37,246 bases of DNA from positions 1 to 37,246 of the forward strand of contig MSJI02000871.1 of NCBI GenBank assembly GCA_001931905.2, in the 5' to 3' direction. Shown piece by piece: positions 31,728 to 37,246 of the stretch. The notes under the pieces are model-generated. The model was not told the origin of the DNA. It did not search any database and saw only the letters and a program-made list of their open reading frames with translations. The DNA comes from Cladosporium sp. IMV 00045 (lineage: Eukaryota > Ascomycota > Dothideomycetes > Cladosporiales > Cladosporiaceae). Every line of letters starts with the position of its first letter. Positions within the stretch are counted from its first letter, which is position 1. Both the position numbers and the translations under genes were made by a program.

Positions 31728-32000
31728 TACGCAACTTTATACGACGAGTTTGTGAAAGAGAGTGCGTATTTTTTTGTGTGACTCTCGCAACCCTATCTCT
31801 TCCTTTCGATGTCTGATCTTCAAACGAAGACCGAGCCTTCGCGGTTCAATTGAAACAACGGTCGCCCGGAAGTTTGTGAGGGTTTGGGTTGGCAGTTTGG
31901 GTTGGTGAGATGTAAAGTGTATGTGTTGGTTAGACGGTTAAGTGGTTGAGTCTATTACTCTGCTCTGTTTTGCTTGTTTCCTCGAAAAGTAGGGTTGATG

Positions 32001-32982
32001 GATTTGACTTCTACCTTGTCGTCGTGCAATTTGCTGCGGAGTATGTTGAACGGGGAAAAGATATCATTTCCCTTGTACGTGGGTGCTTTTTGCAGAGGAA
32101 CAAATGGAAGACGGCGGGTGTGCACAGGAGAACGACCGATTGACCTGCAATATACCGATGATGGCGGGAAACGAGTCGTATCGATTCGATCTTCTGCTCT
32201 CGAAAGCACCTCGTTTGATGGACCCAGGAGAGCCAAATGCGTATCAACCCACATCCTCACAACGAGAAGACGTGCCTTTGCTCGTGAACAATGTACTCGA
32301 CTTCATCATACTCTGCCATCAGACAGACCACAACTCCAATAGAACCATATCTCCCATTATCATCACCACAGCCGGAATGCCTTTCGCATCTGGACGCCAT
32401 GCTTTCCGCAAAGATCCAGTGACCATCGGCAGAGAACACACGGCCAAGGCTTAACAGGATGGCTTATTTGTGCTGTCATCGACATGGCTTTTGTACAAAA
32501 GCCAAAGAAATAAGCGTTACGAGGCAAGAGCAAGCCATGAGAAAACAAGACCGACATGGCTCGTAGAAGCAGGTAGGTACAATCCGCATACGTCGAGCAT
32601 GCGAGGCGGATCGGCTGGCGTCACCATATCGACGTGGAGTCAGAGGAGGGAGTATGTTGAGAGCTCATACGGGGTGGTAGGGCCCTCTGTGTAATAAGAC
32701 GTACACGTTCCCGGTTCACGGTGTTGACGAGGTAATCTAGCATGTTCGCACGCGAAAGGTGTGGATGAGTTGGGTATGTGCGTCGGAGCGTGGAAGATCT
32801 CACGAGGATGTCGCCATGGCAGGAGGACGAAATAGAATGGAACTGCATCTGGCAAAGTGACCTTCTTCGTTTCAATTTTTGGTATTGTACACTCACAGCC
32901 GTGCAGAAAGGTAAAAGCAAAGTTATTCAAGACAAACCCGCATCGCTTCAAAGCCCCCTCACAGTCGAATCGACCTCTTCGC
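32001..32982. other. CBP80 3' flank, beyond the repeat arm
   Basis: No gene recognised. Similarity to arm 1 ends near 32000. The short frames here have no family resemblance. Confidence 0.6.
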
Positions 32983-35760
32983 TCAAGCAACATCGTCCGC
33001 AGTGTCCATGCCAGCAGCGCCATCAGCGGCATCAGAAGCAACGACGGGCTCCGGCTCCTCCAAAGGCGCAACAGCCGCCTCGCCGACGACGGTCTCTTCG
33101 ACAGCAGCCTTGCGGGCCCAGACGCGTGCCCAGCGTTCGCCCCAGAGGGTGATGAGTTCACGCTCGCCGTTGTTGTCGTCGAAGCGCTCGATCATGTCGT
33201 CTTGGGTGCCGCTCGCAACGGCCGAGACCGCGTCCTCGATGGCGGCGTACATGTCGCGGGCGCTCTGGCGCTCGCGCGGGAGGACTTCGTCGATCTGCTG
33301 GCGCTGGTCGAATGAGACGGAGGTGTCGTTGCGGGTTTGGACGATCTGGCGCAGACGCTCCGTTACCTTGAACATGGTCGTGGAGATGAGCTCGTAGCGT
33401 TGGGTCGAAGCGAGAGCGCGGCCACGGTCCATGCGGTCCTGCAGTGCCCATTCGATCACAGACATGGGCGTGATGATCGTGTAGTTGAGGAGCTTGTCGA
33501 CGATGTTAACTGCGTTTCCTGGGTGGTCAACCCAGAAATCGACGACTGAGCCGATGATTTGACGGCGCGCGAGCTCAGACTGCGCACCAACTGCTAGCAG
33601 GCGCTCCTTGCAGCGATCGATTGTGGACAGGACGTGGGAAAGAGACTTTGATCCCACACTGAGAATGGAGGTCATGTAGATGTCTGTGCTCGGCACGAGC
33701 GGGTCTTCAAACCCATGAGCGGCAGCCTGTTCCTGCACGAGATCCAGGACCTTCTGGATATCTTCTTCCGGTGCCTTCTTCTTCAGAAGGCTGAGGACCT
33801 CGCGACCCTCTGTCGCGAACGGCGTCTTGTCATTGGCGTATTTGAAGTCCGGCGTGTCCTTCTCCTTGCTTGCAGGAATCAATGGGTGGAAAGGACCAGG
33901 CAATGTCTCGCGGATGCGTTTAGCGAAGGAAAGCCTGATCTCCTTGTCGAGCGCACCATTGATAAAGGCCTTCTTGGGGTGGATCTCAGGAAGTTCAATC
34001 TCGGGAATCCTGTGTCAAGTAATTAGCATGTGCAGTCTTATCAGACGTGCATTTTTCAACATACCATTCTCCCCACTTCCAGCGGAATTCGAAATTGCTC
34101 AGATGGTGCGCGAACCAATCCATGAATCGGTAGAACAGCTCCATGTCCATAGATTCCAGGCTGCGGAAGAGGAATCTGATAGCGCGACCCAAGCTAGGCG
34201 CGACGGCCGCCGGTGAGATCTTGCAAAGTTCGGTGATGAGAGAGTGGTAGTAGACCAGCCTGTGCTCGGACGCCGGGAGGCGGAAAATTTGGGAAAATAT
34301 GGCATCGACGGAGACGTCCTCGGGTTTCCAGGTCGACACGTCTGATGAGAAGTCGCGCAGCTTGTCGAACGAAGTCTCACGGCGGGCAAACGCGCCAGGA
34401 GCCCAGAAGTTGTCAAACTCAGTCAAAATCTTGGCGACTGCGTTGCGGCTGAAGTCCAGGATGTTGATGGTGTCTGTAAGCCCATCACGGACAAGCGTCG
34501 ATGCAATGTTCGAAGTCGGTGGCACGGACTCGACTTCTTGGTCGGCGTAGAGTGAGAAGAAAATCTCAGGGAACAGCGGCTTGGAGCCAGGGTTGACCGG
34601 AGAAGGTACGTTGATGGTGGGGAATGTGTGTTGTGGAACGACTGCAGGCTCAGCATTGCCATTCGCCTCGCCATCCGCCGCGCCAGTGGATTTTGAGCGC
34701 GATTCGTAGACACGCGGAATGCAAGACAGCTTCCATCCGCTCGCAGCTTCGGCCTGCAGCTGGCGTTGGAGCATGCCGATGAGGCTGCCAAATGCCATGG
34801 GCTTCTCCTCGCCTTCACGAGATGGGTATGGGTCTGCGAGCGCTTCGAGGGAGTGCGGCGCAGACGCCACAATCTCTGTCTTTTCGAGGATCTCGGCGGC
34901 TCTTTGTCGCAATGAGACATGCTCGCCAGACGCGAGCAAATACGGAATGGTCAAGAGGATGATCTTGACGAGCTCAATGCCCAAGACCTGGAATAATCGT
35001 AAGTATCAATTTCTAGACGTCTCCTCCCTCTCTCACACTCACGTCTTCGGACGACGCAGTCTGCAGGTCCACAGCACGGTTGAACAACTCGTCGAGGATG
35101 GGCGCGATTCCATCCTCCTTGTACAGCGGCGACAAGCAAGCGAGGAATCTGAGCAGCAGCTTGAACTGTCTCCAGTCGCCGGCGTCCAAAGCCTCCTGGC
35201 ACAGGGGACCGGCGCGACCCAGAATCTCTTGCGCAACATCTGCCTTTTCATCGTTGGCGTACAGCACAGTACCAGCCACGAATGGGATCTTGAGTGGCTG
35301 CTCGACAACCCTAACGACTCGTCAGTCTCTTGCGTCTTTATGCACCCTTGATTTTCACTGAGCTTACAGCTTCATAACAACCGTCCCAAAGGTATCCCTG
35401 ACATATTCATCGTCCCAGTGTTCCGCCGCAAGCTTCGCAATGACGGTGGCTGGCTCCTTGGTGTCGCGCGGAGGGCGGCCATTGACGTCCTCGGCGATGT
35501 CTAGAAGGCCGCGCTTGATCCTCGTGCCCGGCGGGGCTTCAGGGCGGTGGCGTCGGTTGCGGTAGTCGCGCTCGTCGACATCGTCATCTAGCGAAGAATG
35601 TCAGCCAAAGCTCTCGAAAAGCTTCCAGAGACGATGGCGGGTTGTTGTAGGTTTCATCAAGGTGTATCCACGTACCGTATCTCTTTCTCTTGCCTCCTCC
35701 TCCGCCTGATCCGCGATATCTGTCGGCGCCTCTGTGTTCGCGTCGATCGTAGTCGGCCAT
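32983..35760 (-). CDS. cbc1: Nuclear cap-binding complex large subunit CBP80 (NCBP1)
   Basis: Large subunit of the nuclear complex that binds the m7G cap with CBP20 and links capping to splicing, export and decay (family knowledge). Five exons join in frame: complement(join(32983..34009,34065..34987,35043..35310,35368..35587,35676..35760)), 840 residues, close to the family size. The four introns are 88, 57, 55 and 55 nt with GTACGT, GTAAGC, GTGAGT and GTATGT donors. The N-terminus is Gly/Arg-rich with a nuclear-signal-like KRKR. Helical MIF4G-type regions follow, with LLLRFLACLSPLYKED in the first, HHLSNFEFRWKWGEW at the end of the middle part, and VVDFWVDHPGNAVNIVDKLL and TPMSVIEWAL in the last. 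The tail is acidic and Ala-rich. The start is the first ATG, at 35760. Confidence 0.93.
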
Positions 35761-37246
35761 GATTGAATGTTGTTTTGGTGGTGAATATCGCAATCAATCA
35801 ATGCTTTAAGCGCGCGTCCTTCGTTTCGTCGGCCGCGAGCGTGAGCTTCTCCAGCTACGTCAAGGCTTTACTTCGGAAGATGCCTGAATGCCTCAGTAAC
35901 CAGTGGACCCGACCTCACTCGCAGATCACGTGTTACAGATCCTACGGTGGATGAACTACCTACTAAGTGAGGCTCTATTGCTGAGTAGATGACCATTGGC
36001 ACATGTGACGTATTATACACGTGCCTCAATCGCAACACCTGCCTTAAATGAATGTCGAAACATGTGTATCATGACCGTCTCCCACTCCAATTGTACTCAA
36101 CTTCCCAAACCAAGATACAACCATGTGAATATCATCATTCTCCAGGACCCAAGCAGCCACTCGTACCAACCTCCCCAGACAGATGAAAGGGGCGCGAGCA
36201 CGAGCATGCACGACTACCTACCGTACAATCCAAGATGCCTTCACTTTCTCAAGCTTCTCCATCCACATTGCACGATCTAAGGTAAGCCTGTCATGGATAC
36301 ATGTATATTGCAAGACTTCTTCAAACCTTTACCAGCTGTGTTCATCCCGTTGCTCGTGTGCCGCAGACTTGATTCTTCGAGGTTCAATCTGACTTTCGAT
36401 GACAGGAAGACTTGATATTGAGTGCTGTCTGGGCTCTCACGAGACCGAGGGAGAGAAGACCATACACTGCGCGGTTATCAAGGCAGTGTTGTCTAGATGC
36501 GTATACAGTGAGCACTAATGGGAGCTCTGGTGGACGCCTCAACTGTGCACGACGGGTTTGACAGACCTCATCAGCAAAGCGAGCATAGGACAAATGGGAG
36601 ACAAGAAAAATGCACAGGGTCGGCCAGAAAGAGGTGTAATCTTTCTTCTTTTGGCAGCGGTCTTTCTCACTTTTTGCTGTAGAGGAAGAGAGAGAAAGAG
36701 GGTGAAGGGAAAAAGGAAGTTTGTGGAAGAACAAACACACACTGTTCGAATAGAAAAAAAAAAGAGAAAATAAAAAGAGGAGCTCCAAGTCGTCTTTCTG
36801 TGACAGACACACACACGCAAACACACACGCATCCTTTCTTACTGTGTCCCTTGCTCTCTCGCAAATCTGCAGCATCAAAAAAAACAGATGTATCTTTTTT
36901 CCCATTTGCTGCTTTCCCCTGTTTTTTGAATCCCCTGTGTCCCCTTTGCCCCTGAAATTTGCCACTCGTGTTGCCCTCCATTGGCAATGCCCTGTCTTGT
37001 GTTTTGCGCCAGAGACGCCTGTGGCGGGGCAAACACTGGCTTAGCAACGCCGTGGTTATCGATCCAAAGACAAAATGCATCGCTGCGTGGCTTCATGACG
37101 TTTTTGGCTCAATGCTTTTTTGCTCATGACCTGAGGTCCTTATCTTCTTTTCCCGCTCAAAGCTAACGGCCTGCTGGTATTCTGGCGGTTGGAATTCCTC
37201 AGTCCAAGCGAGCCATCATCTGATCTTTCGTCAAGGGTGTGAGGTT
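35761..37246. other. CBP80 upstream flank, gene-free to the window end
   Basis: It must contain the CBP80 promoter. I see no conserved coding region on either strand. A-rich and CT-rich tracts near 36600-36900 produce low-complexity frames only. Confidence 0.6.

Larger units (their letters stand above)
26002..32000 (-). repeat. Inverted repeat arm 2: WOR1-type far-upstream region
   Basis: Reverse-complement partner of 9900-15993, colinear throughout. It is very similar from 26002 to about 30930, then weak but still alignable to about 32000 (shared pieces include the telobox motif and AATCTTCGCGGG). There is no recognisable gene. Homologous frames on both strands are mostly frameshifted relative to arm 1. 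Both arms lie on the upstream side of a WOR1-type gene, known in this copy and expected in the other. Confidence 0.9.

Noticed and set aside
9900..32000. Inverted arms as terminal repeats of a transposon
   Set aside because: The arms are far too long and match a native upstream region; the interior holds CRD1 and WOR1 and no transposase, and no target duplication is visible.

Overview
The window looks like nuclear DNA of a filamentous ascomycete, most likely a dothideomycete. The genes carry short introns (55-88 nt) with GTATGT, GTGAGT or GTAAGC donors and CTGAC-like branch sites. All five recognisable gene families are ascomycete nuclear genes, and long gene-poor stretches separate them. Two diverged copies of the same locus sit on one scaffold, as expected for a hybrid or genome-doubled fungus. 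The black yeast Hortaea werneckii is one known example, but naming it here is only a guess.

Layout: 1-1886 is non-coding flank. A divergent pair follows: BRX1 (ribosome biogenesis, minus, 1887-2912) and INO80 (chromatin-remodelling ATPase, plus, 3961-9274). Positions 9275-15993 hold no recognisable gene. A 20-base N gap (15994-16013) ends this first contig. The second contig opens inside a second copy of INO80 (3' part, 16014-16986). It continues with a cardiolipin synthase (CRD1, minus, 17522-18478 plus an unresolved first exon), about 5 kb of gene-free DNA, and a WOPR-domain transcription factor of the Wor1/Ryp1/Sge1 type (minus, 23645-25252). Its roughly 7 kb upstream region comes next, then the nuclear cap-binding protein CBP80 (five exons, minus, 32983-35760), and finally 1.5 kb of flank.

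The main result is structural. Roughly 9.9-15.99 kb is the reverse complement of roughly 26.0-32.0 kb. It is therefore a second copy of the far-upstream region of the WOR1-type gene, and the contig ends about 750 nt before the point where a second WOR1-type start codon is expected. The INO80 tail (8306 to about 9640) is repeated in direct orientation at 16014 to about 17330. The two contigs thus look like homeologous versions of one locus that differ by an inversion of roughly 14.6 kb carrying CRD1, WOR1 and the WOR1 upstream region. Alternatives are a scaffolding misjoin or a genuine inverted repeat on one chromosome.

Between the copies, the INO80 coding part differs at about 24 of 726 bases, nearly all silent. 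Two hand-aligned blocks of the WOR1 upstream region, 11.0-15.99 kb, differ by about 4% or less. That is less than the silent-site divergence of INO80, so this non-coding region appears to be under constraint. A canonical intron in the WOR1 leader (15819-15973 and 26022-26178) is conserved in both copies. This suggests that at least part of the region is a long spliced 5' leader. The genes do not form a pathway; they are housekeeping functions plus one developmental master regulator with an unusually large control region.
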